This document shows positions 53,627 to 62,393 of a stretch of DNA of 64,000 bases, one piece after another (the first letter of the stretch is position 1; every line of letters begins with the position of its first letter). Origin of the DNA: Desulfuribacillus stibiiarsenatis. Lineage in GTDB: Bacteria > Bacillota > Bacilli > Desulfuribacillales > Desulfuribacillaceae. Under the pieces are notes generated by a model that saw only the letters and a program-made list of their open reading frames with translations, did no database searches and was not told the DNA's origin. The translations under genes were made by a program, and so were the position numbers. The stretch lies in the NCBI RefSeq assembly GCF_001742305.1, contig NZ_MJAT01000022.1:248001-312000 (forward strand). Reading direction: 5' to 3'.

Positions 53627-54540
53627 AGAATAAAATAGTAATTACTACCTCCAGCTTTGCAGAATACGATAAACAGCCGTTAAACATCTTAAAAGAGACT
53701 TATGATCAAGTTGAACTAAATCCTTATGGAAGAAAACTTACAAAGGATGAACTAATAGATTTTGCGCAAGATGCAACAGGTATTATAGCGGGAACTGAAA
53801 ATTACTCTGGCGATGTTTTAGAAAAACTTCCAAAACTGAAAGTCCTATCACGTTGTGGAACGGGAATGGATAATGTTGATATTAGTGCAGCTAATGAAAA
53901 AGGCATTATTGTATGTAATACACCTGATGCACCAACTCTACCAGTGGCAGAATTAACTATTGGACTAATGTTGGATTTATTAAGAAATATTTCAATATCA
54001 AATTCTAATGTTAAAAATAGTAATTGGCTGAAACACATGGGTCGGCTACTACAAGGTAAACGTGTAGGTATCATCGGATATGGACGTATAGGGAAAAAAG
54101 TCGCTGAACTATTATTGGCTTTTGAAGCGGAAGTTGCTTATTATGATTTATTTACTCATAATAAGGCCCCAATTAGTTATATGTCGTTAGATGAATTATT
54201 AGAGTGGGCAGATATTATTACTCTTCATTGCAATGCATCTAAAACGGGTGAATATTTATTAGGCGAAAAAGAGTTAAAAAAAATGAAAAGGGATGCCATG
54301 ATTATTAACACAGCACGTGGGGAATTAATTGATGAGGAAGCCTTGTATGCTACTCTTATAAATAATCAATACTTTAGTGCTGCTTTAGATGTTTTTGCGG
54401 AGGAACCCTATAATGGAAAACTAATAGAATTACCTAATATTATTGTCACCCCGCATATTGGTTCCTACGCTAGAGAGAGCAGAGTAGCAATGGAAATAGA
54501 AGCTGTGCATAATTTATGTAAAGGTTTAATAAATCTATGA
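53623..54540 (+). CDS. D-isomer-specific 2-hydroxyacid dehydrogenase
   Basis: A 305-residue NAD-dependent enzyme of the phosphoglycerate dehydrogenase type. LSRCGTGMDNVDI and PVAELTIGLMLDL belong to the catalytic domain; RVGIIGYGRIGKKVAELLL binds NAD. The catalytic Arg lies in NTARGELIDEEAL, the Glu in FAEEP and the His in TPHIGSY. No ACT domain is present, so it is not a regulated serine-pathway PGDH. In the island it may produce a hydroxy acid (for example glycerate-like) used as an N-acyl group, which is an inference. It overlaps both neighbours by 4 bases. Confidence 0.88.
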   Translation: MKNKIVITTSSFAEYDKQPLNILKETYDQVELNPYGRKLTKDELIDFAQDATGIIAGTENYSGDVLEKLPKLKVLSRCGTGMDNVDISAANEKGIIVCNTPDAPTLPVAELTIGLMLDLLRNISISNSNVKNSNWLKHMGRLLQGKRVGIIGYGRIGKKVAELLLAFEAEVAYYDLFTHNKAPISYMSLDELLEWADIITLHCNASKTGEYLLGEKELKKMKRDAMIINTARGELIDEEALYATLINNQYFSAALDVFAEEPYNGKLIELPNIIVTPHIGSYARESRVAMEIEAVHNLCKGLINL

Positions 54541-55229
54541 TTATCTTATTATCACATCCTATATCAATGGTTAATCCGGCATATGGCAATCCAACAAAAA
54601 CTTTGGATTGGAAACAAACGAAAAGCATTCCAAAAGGCGATAGTTGTAACTCATACTCGATTGTTATCGAGAACCATATAGGAACCCATGTTGATGCCCC
54701 TGCACATTTTTTTGAAGGCGGTAGAAAAATTGCTGAGTATGAACCGGCTTATTGGCATTTTAAAAACGTGCAAATTATAGATGTGGCATTAGAAGAAGGA
54801 CAATTGTTGTCAAAAATTGAAATAGAACATGAAGTTAAAGCTGACATAGAGATATTATTATTAAGATCAGGTTGGTCGAAAAAAAGAGGAGAACTATCAT
54901 ATAGCAACTGTAATCCAGGCATATTGCCAGAGGTTGCAACATGGCTTAGAACGGATTATCCGAATGTTCGATGCTTAGGAATGGACTGGATCTCAGTATC
55001 TTCTTACATGCACCGTGACATTGGAAGACAAGCTCACTGCGCTTTCCTCAATCCTGATGAACATGGAGAACCAATATTATTACTTGAGGATATGTTCATT
55101 CCTTTAGATAATTACAAGCTAGTAGAAGTTTTGGTTGCACCATTTATGATAGACTGTATCGACAGTGCCCCTGTTACAGTCTATGGAATAAGGAGAGACT
55201 CCGATGACGATAAAAAAGAAGATAGCTAA
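54537..55229 (+). CDS. Cyclase-family (kynurenine-formamidase-fold) hydrolase
   Basis: A 230-residue metal-dependent hydrolase of the PF04199 cyclase family. The signature HIGTHVDAPAHFF spans residues 47-59 with H47, H51, D53 and H57 as metal ligands, followed by ILLLRSGWSKKRG. GMDWISVS and the C-terminal VEVLVAPF block fit the family. Members hydrolyse formyl-amides, isatin or cyclic imides. A role in removing a formyl or lactam group from a sugar intermediate is possible but unproven. It is coupled to its neighbours by 4- and 26-base overlaps. Confidence 0.82.
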   Translation: MIILLSHPISMVNPAYGNPTKTLDWKQTKSIPKGDSCNSYSIVIENHIGTHVDAPAHFFEGGRKIAEYEPAYWHFKNVQIIDVALEEGQLLSKIEIEHEVKADIEILLLRSGWSKKRGELSYSNCNPGILPEVATWLRTDYPNVRCLGMDWISVSSYMHRDIGRQAHCAFLNPDEHGEPILLLEDMFIPLDNYKLVEVLVAPFMIDCIDSAPVTVYGIRRDSDDDKKEDS

Positions 55230-56043
55230 ATGGTCAATACAAACGGCTATAAAAGAACAAAACTTACAAGGGTATTATGATAAAATTAAAGAGATAGTAC
55301 CTGATTTATCAAATCAATACACGAGAGAAAATGTAGATTACGACTCCTTTATAGAATTAAAAATAAGGGCTCAACATTCGTTTCAATGCAAAATGATGTT
55401 TGATGCTATTAAGCTCATTACGCGTACCACTAAACAAAATTCAGGAACTGTAGTAGATATAGGTGATTCTTCAGGAAACCACATGATTTACTTAAGAAAC
55501 TTATTAAAAGATGAATATAAAATTCAAACATTAAGTGTAAACTTAGATCCTATTGCTGTTGAAAAAATAAAAAATAAAGGACTTCCAGCATTACTAGTAA
55601 GGGCTGAAGAACTTACTTTAGATAATACAGATATCATAATGTACACATCATTTGAAATGTTAGAGCATCTTCATAATCCTGCGCTATTTCTAAGAAGATT
55701 AGCAGTAAAAGGTGAAGGAGAATATATTTTAATAACTGTTCCGTATGTAAAACATAGTAGAATAGGGCTCCATTCATTAAGAAACAAAAATCGAGATAAC
55801 AGTACATATGCTGAAACAGAGCATATATTCGAACTTAGTCCAAATGATTGGAACTTATTGTTCTTGCACTCAGGATGGGAAGTTGTTTTTAAAGAAATAT
55901 ATTTGCAGTATCCCAAAAAGCTTTTAATTAAAAATATAATGTCGAACATCTGGAAACAGAAGGATTTTGAAGGTTTTTATGGGGTACTATTAAAGAAAAA
56001 TCTCAGTGAATCAAATAAATACATGGATTGGGAAGAATTGTAA
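55204..56043 (+). CDS. Class I SAM-dependent methyltransferase
   Basis: A 279-residue protein with a Methyltransf_11/23-like core. Motif I is VVDIGDSSGNHMIYL (with Ser-Ser in place of the usual Gly-Ala), then LSVNLDP and the post-motif IMYTSFEMLEHLHNP. The N-terminal 80 residues are helical and lysine-rich. It probably O- or N-methylates a glycan substituent. The start ATG follows AAGGAGAGACTCCG and lies 26 bases inside the preceding gene. Confidence 0.75.
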   Translation: MTIKKKIAKWSIQTAIKEQNLQGYYDKIKEIVPDLSNQYTRENVDYDSFIELKIRAQHSFQCKMMFDAIKLITRTTKQNSGTVVDIGDSSGNHMIYLRNLLKDEYKIQTLSVNLDPIAVEKIKNKGLPALLVRAEELTLDNTDIIMYTSFEMLEHLHNPALFLRRLAVKGEGEYILITVPYVKHSRIGLHSLRNKNRDNSTYAETEHIFELSPNDWNLLFLHSGWEVVFKEIYLQYPKKLLIKNIMSNIWKQKDFEGFYGVLLKKNLSESNKYMDWEEL

Positions 56044-56061
56044 GAGGTTGGGGATGTATAA

Positions 56062-56796
56062 ATGAGGAATAAAATACTTATCGTTGGAGCAAGTAGCGAT
56101 ATTGCAAAGCCATTGATTGAGCACCTGTTAAATTATGACGATATGCACATAGGGCTTCATTATAGTTCCAATTATAATAGTATTGCTAACTATGAAGAGA
56201 ATGATAAGTGTTCTATTTTTCAGAAGACTTTAAACACTGAAAAATCGTGCCAACAATTAGTCGATGAGTTTGTCAATGCTGCAGGTGGAATTGACTGCAT
56301 GATACAATTGTGTGGCAATGTAACGAATCCGGTTCATTGGGAGTCACTTACGGAAGAAGATGTATTTCAGGATTTGCAAATAAACTTAGTTGTTCCTTTT
56401 TTTCTAGCTAAGAGATCAATTCAATATATGAAACTTAATGGTGGTAGTATAGTACTAATGAGTAATGCAGGTGCGAAATTTGGTGGTGGAAGTAATTCGT
56501 TGTTTTATGGCATTTCAAAGGCTGGTATTGACCGATTGACTAAAGGACTTGCCAAAGACTGTGCAAAATATAACATTTTAGTTAATGCTGTAGCACCAGG
56601 TTTTATTGATACAAAGTTTCATAGGGATGTATTGAATCGCAACGATGAAGAACTAAAGAAAAGAATTGATATGATACCTCTTAAAAGAGCAGGAAAGAGT
56701 TCGGAGGTTGCTAGTACTATTATATTTCTTTTATCAGACGGTGCAAGATTTATCACTGGTGAAGTAATTACTATTAGTGGTGGCGATTGGTTATAA
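56062..56796 (+). CDS. Classical short-chain dehydrogenase/reductase
   Basis: A 244-residue SDR. The cofactor motif is VGASSDIAKPL, a TGxxxGIG variant, and IQLCGNVT stands in place of NNAG. The catalytic set is SNAG in the serine strand and Tyr-x3-Lys in YGISKAGIDRL, and VAPGFIDTKF and FITGEVITISGG complete the fold. Its shape is FabG/PtmA-like, and PtmA-type SDRs occur in legionaminic-acid loci. Substrate is presumably a keto-sugar. The start follows AGGTTGGGGATGTATAA. Confidence 0.85.
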   Translation: MRNKILIVGASSDIAKPLIEHLLNYDDMHIGLHYSSNYNSIANYEENDKCSIFQKTLNTEKSCQQLVDEFVNAAGGIDCMIQLCGNVTNPVHWESLTEEDVFQDLQINLVVPFFLAKRSIQYMKLNGGSIVLMSNAGAKFGGGSNSLFYGISKAGIDRLTKGLAKDCAKYNILVNAVAPGFIDTKFHRDVLNRNDEELKKRIDMIPLKRAGKSSEVASTIIFLLSDGARFITGEVITISGGDWL

Positions 56797-56818
56797 TATC
56801 ATTTTTGGAGATGATAGA

Positions 56819-58312
56819 ATGAAAGTATTATTTGTATATCCTAACGCAACACTACAAAATCCCCCACCTGTTTCTCTAGCTATCTTTTATGCATTATTGA
56901 AAGATATAAATAATGTTGAAATAAAGATTTTTGACACAACATTATATAGCCAAGATGAGAATAACTCAGACAAGATAAAGGAAAAAAATTTACAAGTAAG
57001 GCCTTTTGATTTCTCTGATAGGGGTATAAGATTAATCAATAATAATGTATTCGATGATTTCAAAAAGATGGTAGATGATTATCAGCCTGATTTAATCGCT
57101 TTATCAGCGAATGAGGTAACCATATCACTAGGTATAGATCTATTAAAAGTAGTTAATAAAAATAACACATTTATTCTAGTTGGTGGGGTATTTGCAACGT
57201 TTGCCCCTAAGGTGTTATTAGCGTATGACTTTATAGATGCTGTTTGTGTAGGTGAAGGCGAGAAAGTATTATTGGAACTCGTAGAAAGAATAGCACAGCA
57301 AAAAGATTTAACGAATATTGAGAATTTATGGATAAAAAAAGATGGGACAATTGTGAAAAACAAGTTAAGACCATTGGTTGATTTAAACAAACTGCCTTTA
57401 CCGAATTATGATATTTTTGATGAGGCAAGGTTTTACAGGCCGATGGCGGGAAAAGTCTGGAGGCTATTTCCCATAGAAACAAGTCGTGGGTGTCCATATG
57501 GTTGCACATATTGTAATTCTCCTTCACAAAAACAGCAATATATAAAGTCTGGGCACACTAATTTTTTTAGAAAGAAAAGTATAGATACTATAAATAGAGA
57601 GATTAAATACCTAATAGAAAAATACAATGCTGAATACATCTATTTTTTAAGTGATACTTTATTGTGTTTAAATGACCGAGAGTTTAATGAGTTTTGTGAA
57701 ATGTACAGTCAATATAAGCTTCCTTTTTGGTGTCAAAACAGGCCGGAAATGGTTACCTTAGAAAGAATGACAAGATTGAAAGATATAGGTTGCTATAGAA
57801 TGTCTATAGGATTGGAACATGGGAATGAAGAGTTTAGAAGGAAGATATTAAATAAAAAAGTAAGCAATGAAGTTATTGTAAAAGCATTTGATATATTAGA
57901 TCAAGTTGGCATTCCAGTTTCAGTAAATAATATTATTGGTTTTCCAGGTGAGAATAGGGATTTAGCATTTGACACAATTCGTTTAAATAGACAAATTAAG
58001 TTCGACACATCTAATGCGTATGCCTTTACTCCTTTCCGTGGAACGCCTTTGTATGAAGAATGTGTCGAAAAAGGGTATATCGCACCTGATAAATCGTTGC
58101 ATATTATTACCAAAGGTTCGTCGCTGGACATGCCTGGTTTTACAAAGAGTGAAATAGACGGACTAATTAAAACATTTGCATTATATGCACGAATGCCTGA
58201 AGAATACTTTCCGTTAATTAAATTAGCTGAGGATGATTCACCAGTAGGTGAGCAAATGTTTAAAGAGTTAAGTGATATATATTCTAAATTGTATTTTAGT
58301 GAGAGTGATTAA
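56819..58312 (+). CDS. B12-binding-domain radical SAM protein
   Basis: A 497-residue enzyme. Residues about 1-180 resemble a cobalamin-binding Rossmann domain (VLFVYPNATLQNPPP, then LVGGVFATFAP), without the DxHxxG motif. A radical SAM core follows: CPYGCTYC (C225, C229, C232), MSIGLEHGNEEFRRKIL and NNIIGFPGEN. The C-terminal tail is about 90 residues. The class performs methyl transfers to unactivated carbon, ring contractions or thiolations. Whether cobalamin is bound cannot be seen. A longer frame opens at 56777, but the ATG at 56819 has GGAGATGATAGA upstream. Confidence 0.85.
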   Translation: MKVLFVYPNATLQNPPPVSLAIFYALLKDINNVEIKIFDTTLYSQDENNSDKIKEKNLQVRPFDFSDRGIRLINNNVFDDFKKMVDDYQPDLIALSANEVTISLGIDLLKVVNKNNTFILVGGVFATFAPKVLLAYDFIDAVCVGEGEKVLLELVERIAQQKDLTNIENLWIKKDGTIVKNKLRPLVDLNKLPLPNYDIFDEARFYRPMAGKVWRLFPIETSRGCPYGCTYCNSPSQKQQYIKSGHTNFFRKKSIDTINREIKYLIEKYNAEYIYFLSDTLLCLNDREFNEFCEMYSQYKLPFWCQNRPEMVTLERMTRLKDIGCYRMSIGLEHGNEEFRRKILNKKVSNEVIVKAFDILDQVGIPVSVNNIIGFPGENRDLAFDTIRLNRQIKFDTSNAYAFTPFRGTPLYEECVEKGYIAPDKSLHIITKGSSLDMPGFTKSEIDGLIKTFALYARMPEEYFPLIKLAEDDSPVGEQMFKELSDIYSKLYFSESD

Positions 58313-58957
58313 GTGATAAAAGCTATTATTTTCGATTTTGATGGCGTTATACTTGAGACGTCAGATATTAAAACAGAAGCTTTTCGAGAATTATTTAAAG
58401 AACATTCACAGGAACTAGTAGAGTCGGTAATCGACTATCACAAGACAAATATGGGGATTTCTAGGTTTGTAAAGTTTCAATATTTTTATGATAATATATT
58501 GCATCAAGAATTAACAAAGGAAAAGAAAGATGAGCTAAGTGAAAAGTTTTCAAAAATCGCTTTAGATAAAATATTAATGGCACCATTTGTAAAGGGTGTT
58601 AAAGAATTTTTGCAAAGCAAGAAATATAAATATTATATAGCATCTGGTACTCCTGAGGAAGAACTTCGTTTTATTGTAAAGGAAAGAGAAGTTGATTGCT
58701 ATTTTCATGGAGTATATGGCTCGCCTAGAGTCAAAGAAGATATAGTTAGAGATATAATGTTAAATAATAACTACTCTAATCATGAAGTTGTTTTTATTGG
58801 AGATGCTATCAGTGATAAACTAGCTGCTGATAAGACTGGTATTCGATTCATTGCCAGATTAGATGGTAACAATCATGAACTGTTTCATGATATAGATTAT
58901 AAAGTTAAAGATTTCGAAAGCTTTTCAGAGGGTTTAAAAGTCTTAGACAGTAGGTGA
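58313..58957 (+). CDS. HAD-superfamily phosphatase
   Basis: A 214-residue haloacid dehalogenase-like hydrolase. The nucleophile motif FDFDGVILETS has D8 and D10; the cap domain is helical (residues 15-90). Motif II is IASGTPEEEL; the lysine is in SPRVKEDIV; the metal-binding motif IV is FIGDAISDKLAAD. It dephosphorylates a small phosphorylated metabolite. In nonulosonate loci such enzymes remove the phosphate from the synthase product or from sugar intermediates. It starts with GTG directly after the radical SAM stop and ends with a 4-base overlap on the next gene. Confidence 0.85.
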   Translation: MIKAIIFDFDGVILETSDIKTEAFRELFKEHSQELVESVIDYHKTNMGISRFVKFQYFYDNILHQELTKEKKDELSEKFSKIALDKILMAPFVKGVKEFLQSKKYKYYIASGTPEEELRFIVKEREVDCYFHGVYGSPRVKEDIVRDIMLNNNYSNHEVVFIGDAISDKLAADKTGIRFIARLDGNNHELFHDIDYKVKDFESFSEGLKVLDSR

Positions 58958-59841
58958 ATGAGTTGAATGTTATTGTTTTCGGAGGATCAGGTTTTTTAGG
59001 AAGCCATGTGGCCGATGCTTTAAGTGACCGAGGTTATCAAGTTGCAATTTTTGATTTGCAAGCATCTCCTTTTTTGCGAGCAGATCAAACAATGATAATT
59101 GGGAATATCCTCGACCGAGCTCAAGTAATCGAGGCTATAAAGGGTTTTGATTATGTATATAATTTTGCTGGGCTAGCCAGTCTTGATGATGCAACGACAG
59201 AACCGATTAAAACCGTTGAACTAAATATAATGGGGAATGTTCACATTATGGAAGCTAGTGTATTCCATCAAGTGAAACGATTTGTCTATGCTAGCTCCAT
59301 TTACGTATATAGCCAAAAGGGAGGGTTCTATCGATGCAGTAAACAGGCATCTGAACTATATATAGAGGAATTTAATAGAAAATATAATTTGAATTATACT
59401 GTACTTAGATATGGAACGTTGTACGGCACGCGTGCTGATGAACGTAACTCCATATATAAGTATTTGCAACAAGCACTATTAGAGAAAAAACTTGTATGTA
59501 ATAATCCAGAAGAAATGCGAGAATATATTCATGTGAAAGATGCAGCTAACCTTAGCGTCGACATCTTAGACGACCAATTCAATAACCGTCATATTATCTT
59601 AACAGGGCATAATCACATGAAAGTTAAAGAAATGATGATGATTATAAAAGAGATATTAAATGATGACGTTGAACTTAATTTCTCAAATACAGACAACCTT
59701 GGTGGTGATCATTACAGTTATACTCCTTATTCTTATTCGCCAAAGATTGGGCAAAAATTGTTAGGAAATTGTTATACAGATATAGGACAAGGCCTATTAG
59801 AATGTTTAGAAGATATTGATATCAATTTGAAGAGAAGATGA
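58954..59841 (+). CDS. NAD-dependent epimerase/dehydratase (extended SDR)
   Basis: A 295-residue extended SDR. VFGGSGFLGSHVADAL binds NAD and YNFAGLASLDDA follows. The catalytic Tyr-x3-Lys is YRCSKQASELY, with Ser in YASSIYVYS. It acts on a nucleotide-sugar as an epimerase, dehydratase or reductase. The start is GTG at 58954 (or TTG 58963), overlapping the HAD stop by 4 bases. It closes a run of ten tightly packed genes that began with the NeuA/PseF-like gene. Confidence 0.85.
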   Translation: MNELNVIVFGGSGFLGSHVADALSDRGYQVAIFDLQASPFLRADQTMIIGNILDRAQVIEAIKGFDYVYNFAGLASLDDATTEPIKTVELNIMGNVHIMEASVFHQVKRFVYASSIYVYSQKGGFYRCSKQASELYIEEFNRKYNLNYTVLRYGTLYGTRADERNSIYKYLQQALLEKKLVCNNPEEMREYIHVKDAANLSVDILDDQFNNRHIILTGHNHMKVKEMMMIIKEILNDDVELNFSNTDNLGGDHYSYTPYSYSPKIGQKLLGNCYTDIGQGLLECLEDIDINLKRR

Positions 59842-59846
59842 TATAG

Positions 59847-61592
59847 TTGACGACAATCATAAGTGAAAATAAAACCTTAAATCTTGTAACGATGAATCCA
59901 AACGTTAGTAAGGATATCGATGATATAGCTTGTCAAATTAGGGCAGAGTATGTACTCCTAATAGAGTCGCTCGGTATGGGAAAGGAAAACGACTTAGATT
60001 GGTGGGGACTAGAATTTGTAAGTCGAAACACCCAAGTTAGCCAACTATTTAAAAACTGTTGCATTTTAATTTATATAAGAGGTCTTGATAAAGATTTTCC
60101 TTATAGTAGTGTGTTGGTGGATAATCAAGCTTTGTCCATTGTATTGGGGAAATATTTTAAAGATCTTAATGTACAAATAGTAGTAGTTTCAAAAAAGATT
60201 GGCCTAATCGATTCCACAAAACGAGCATTGTCATGTACCTTTCATCTAACTGCAAGATACTTATTTTCTAAATTATGCAATAAAAAGGTAAAAAGAAAAC
60301 TTATCAATACAGAAATGATTACAATAGTAGATACGTTTTTAATGGAAGGCAGTTTTCAAAAAGAAGATATTTTTAATAGGTACTATGGTGATCTTAAAAA
60401 TTACTTTACTGATGAAAAATTGAAATCTATATACTACCTACCTAACTATTTTGGTATTAGGAACTATTGGAGTTTATTTCGCTCTTTGGAAACAACAGAT
60501 AACATAATCATTAAAGAACATTACTTAAAGATAACGGATTATATCAAAGCATTCCGTTTCTATAAAAGAGTTATGAAGTATCGCTATGATAAACCTGTGT
60601 TCTTCCATGGTTATGATATCCGCCCTCTGTTAAACGATGAAATTAATGTTAATAGATTCTCTTATTCTGCCATGATATCAATATTGGACTACTTATTCGT
60701 GAAACGAATAAAAGAGAATGGCATAAAAGTAAAAAAAGTTATCGATTGGTTTGAGAACCAGGTAATAGATCATGGTTTTAATAAAGGTTTTCGAGAATTT
60801 TACCCAAATGTAGAAGTCTCAGGGTTACAACTATTTCCGCATCCGGACAATTATTTGTGTTGCTATCTGACGGAGCAAGAACATAAAACTAAGGTGATAC
60901 CTACTACTATATATGTTATGGGTGAAGGATTTGTAAAAGGAGCAAAACAATTCTGCAATTCAATTGAAGTAAAAACAATATCTTCCATTAGACATTTGGG
61001 TGTATTTAATCAATATAAATATCAAAGAAAAAAAATTTTTACTATAGTAATGGCACTTCCTATATTATACCAAGAAGCTGCAGAAATAATAGACCTACTA
61101 ACAAGTGCTCTGGATAATCTAAATGGGCCGATGAAAGTTATGGTTAAACCACACCCCACACACAATACCTCAAGACTAATCAATGTATATCAGCAACAAT
61201 TTCGTAAAGGGTTCCCAGTTGGGTTTGAGTTTGTCGATGGGGCTTTTAATACAGTTGTAGAACAGGCTAGTGTATTAATATCGAGTAGTTCCAGTACTTG
61301 CCTTGAATCGATTGCAAAGGGAATTCCGACAATAGTGGTTGGGAATAATAGAGGCCTTACATTTTTATTTATCCCGGAAGATATCCCGCAAACCATATGG
61401 AGATTATGTTATTCTGTAGAGGAGTTACGAACAGCTCTCTTACATTTTTACAATATGGATGAAGAGCAGATAAATGAATATATTTCCACTGCTGAACAGA
61501 TTCGCAAGAATTATTTTGAAGAGTATTGCCAAACAAAAGTAAGAAATGCCTTTGGTTTTACGGATTCTGATGGTAAAAATGGAGAAAAGTGA
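59847..61592 (+). CDS. Uncharacterised GT-B-like protein
   Basis: A 581-residue protein, unknown in its first 350 residues. Its C-terminal third has PMKVMVKPHPTHNTSRL, a V-E-Q-A-S segment and LISSSSSTCLESIAKGIPTIVVG, the K-P-H-P and S-S-T...E phosphate-binding pattern of surface-glycan GT-B enzymes. It resembles the 44413 and 50022 proteins in layout, not in sequence. The start is TTG at 59847, 5 bases after the previous stop. It likely transfers a nucleotide-linked sugar. Confidence 0.6.
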   Translation: MTTIISENKTLNLVTMNPNVSKDIDDIACQIRAEYVLLIESLGMGKENDLDWWGLEFVSRNTQVSQLFKNCCILIYIRGLDKDFPYSSVLVDNQALSIVLGKYFKDLNVQIVVVSKKIGLIDSTKRALSCTFHLTARYLFSKLCNKKVKRKLINTEMITIVDTFLMEGSFQKEDIFNRYYGDLKNYFTDEKLKSIYYLPNYFGIRNYWSLFRSLETTDNIIIKEHYLKITDYIKAFRFYKRVMKYRYDKPVFFHGYDIRPLLNDEINVNRFSYSAMISILDYLFVKRIKENGIKVKKVIDWFENQVIDHGFNKGFREFYPNVEVSGLQLFPHPDNYLCCYLTEQEHKTKVIPTTIYVMGEGFVKGAKQFCNSIEVKTISSIRHLGVFNQYKYQRKKIFTIVMALPILYQEAAEIIDLLTSALDNLNGPMKVMVKPHPTHNTSRLINVYQQQFRKGFPVGFEFVDGAFNTVVEQASVLISSSSSTCLESIAKGIPTIVVGNNRGLTFLFIPEDIPQTIWRLCYSVEELRTALLHFYNMDEEQINEYISTAEQIRKNYFEEYCQTKVRNAFGFTDSDGKNGEK

Positions 61593-61602
61593 GGCTATTA
61601 CT

Positions 61603-62388
61603 ATGAGTATACCAGTAGTTATTTTATGTGGTGGTAAAGGGTCCAGATTAAGCGAGGAAACAGTTGAGCGACCTAAGCCCATGGTTGAAATTGGTGGCAA
61701 GCCAATTCTATGGCATATCATGAAAATCTACTCTTCCTATGGATACAATGACTTTATACTAGCTCTTGGATATAAATCTGATTATATTAAAAACTATTTC
61801 TTCAATTATCGTGTAAGTTCTTGTGATTTCACTTTATCAATGAAGCCCGATGGTGATATATGCTTTCATAATGATGGTGAACATGCAGAATGGAATATAA
61901 CCTGTATTGACACAGGTCTAGAGACTTTAAAAGGTGGGCGTATTAAGCGTCTAGAGAAATATATTAATAGTGATACCTTCTTCCTAACTTATGGTGATGG
62001 AGTATCTAATGTCAATATTTCAGAACTACTAGAATTTCACAAGAATCATGGCAAGCTAGCGACATTGACAGCGGTTAGGCCACCTTCGCGTTTTGGGATG
62101 ATTGATTTGCATGGGGATGTTGTCAAATCCTTTGAAGAAAAGCCTCAGCTTTCAGAGGGGTATATTAATGGTGGTTTTTTTGTATTTGACAAGAAAATCA
62201 TGGATTATGTAATAGAACATGAGGACTGCGACTTCGAATTTGGACCTTTACAGGCCGTAGCTGAAGAGGATCAGTTGCGAGCATATAAGCATGATGGTTT
62301 TTGGCAATGTATGGATACTGTTAGGGATCGAGGTTATTTAGAGAAATTATGGCAATCTAACAACGCAAAATGGAAGTTATGGGATTAA
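61603..62388 (+). CDS. rfbF: Glucose-1-phosphate cytidylyltransferase (RfbF)
   Basis: A 261-residue enzyme making CDP-glucose from CTP and glucose-1-phosphate. The nucleotide loop LCGGKGSRLSEETVERPKPM and VEIGGKPILWHIMKIYSSYG are diagnostic, with the metal-binding TYGDGVSNV and GGFFVFDKKIMDYV. A longer frame opens at 61546, but the ATG at 61603 (MSIPVVILCGG) has GAGG 8 bases upstream. The CDP-glucose 4,6-dehydratase (rfbG) follows two genes later, so the pair makes CDP-4-keto-6-deoxyglucose. Confidence 0.95.
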   Translation: MSIPVVILCGGKGSRLSEETVERPKPMVEIGGKPILWHIMKIYSSYGYNDFILALGYKSDYIKNYFFNYRVSSCDFTLSMKPDGDICFHNDGEHAEWNITCIDTGLETLKGGRIKRLEKYINSDTFFLTYGDGVSNVNISELLEFHKNHGKLATLTAVRPPSRFGMIDLHGDVVKSFEEKPQLSEGYINGGFFVFDKKIMDYVIEHEDCDFEFGPLQAVAEEDQLRAYKHDGFWQCMDTVRDRGYLEKLWQSNNAKWKLWD

Positions 62389-62393
62389 AACCA

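Noticed and set aside
53623-54540. serA (serine-pathway phosphoglycerate dehydrogenase)
   Set aside because: At 305 residues it lacks the C-terminal regulatory domains and sits in a glycan operon coupled to radical SAM and cyclase genes.
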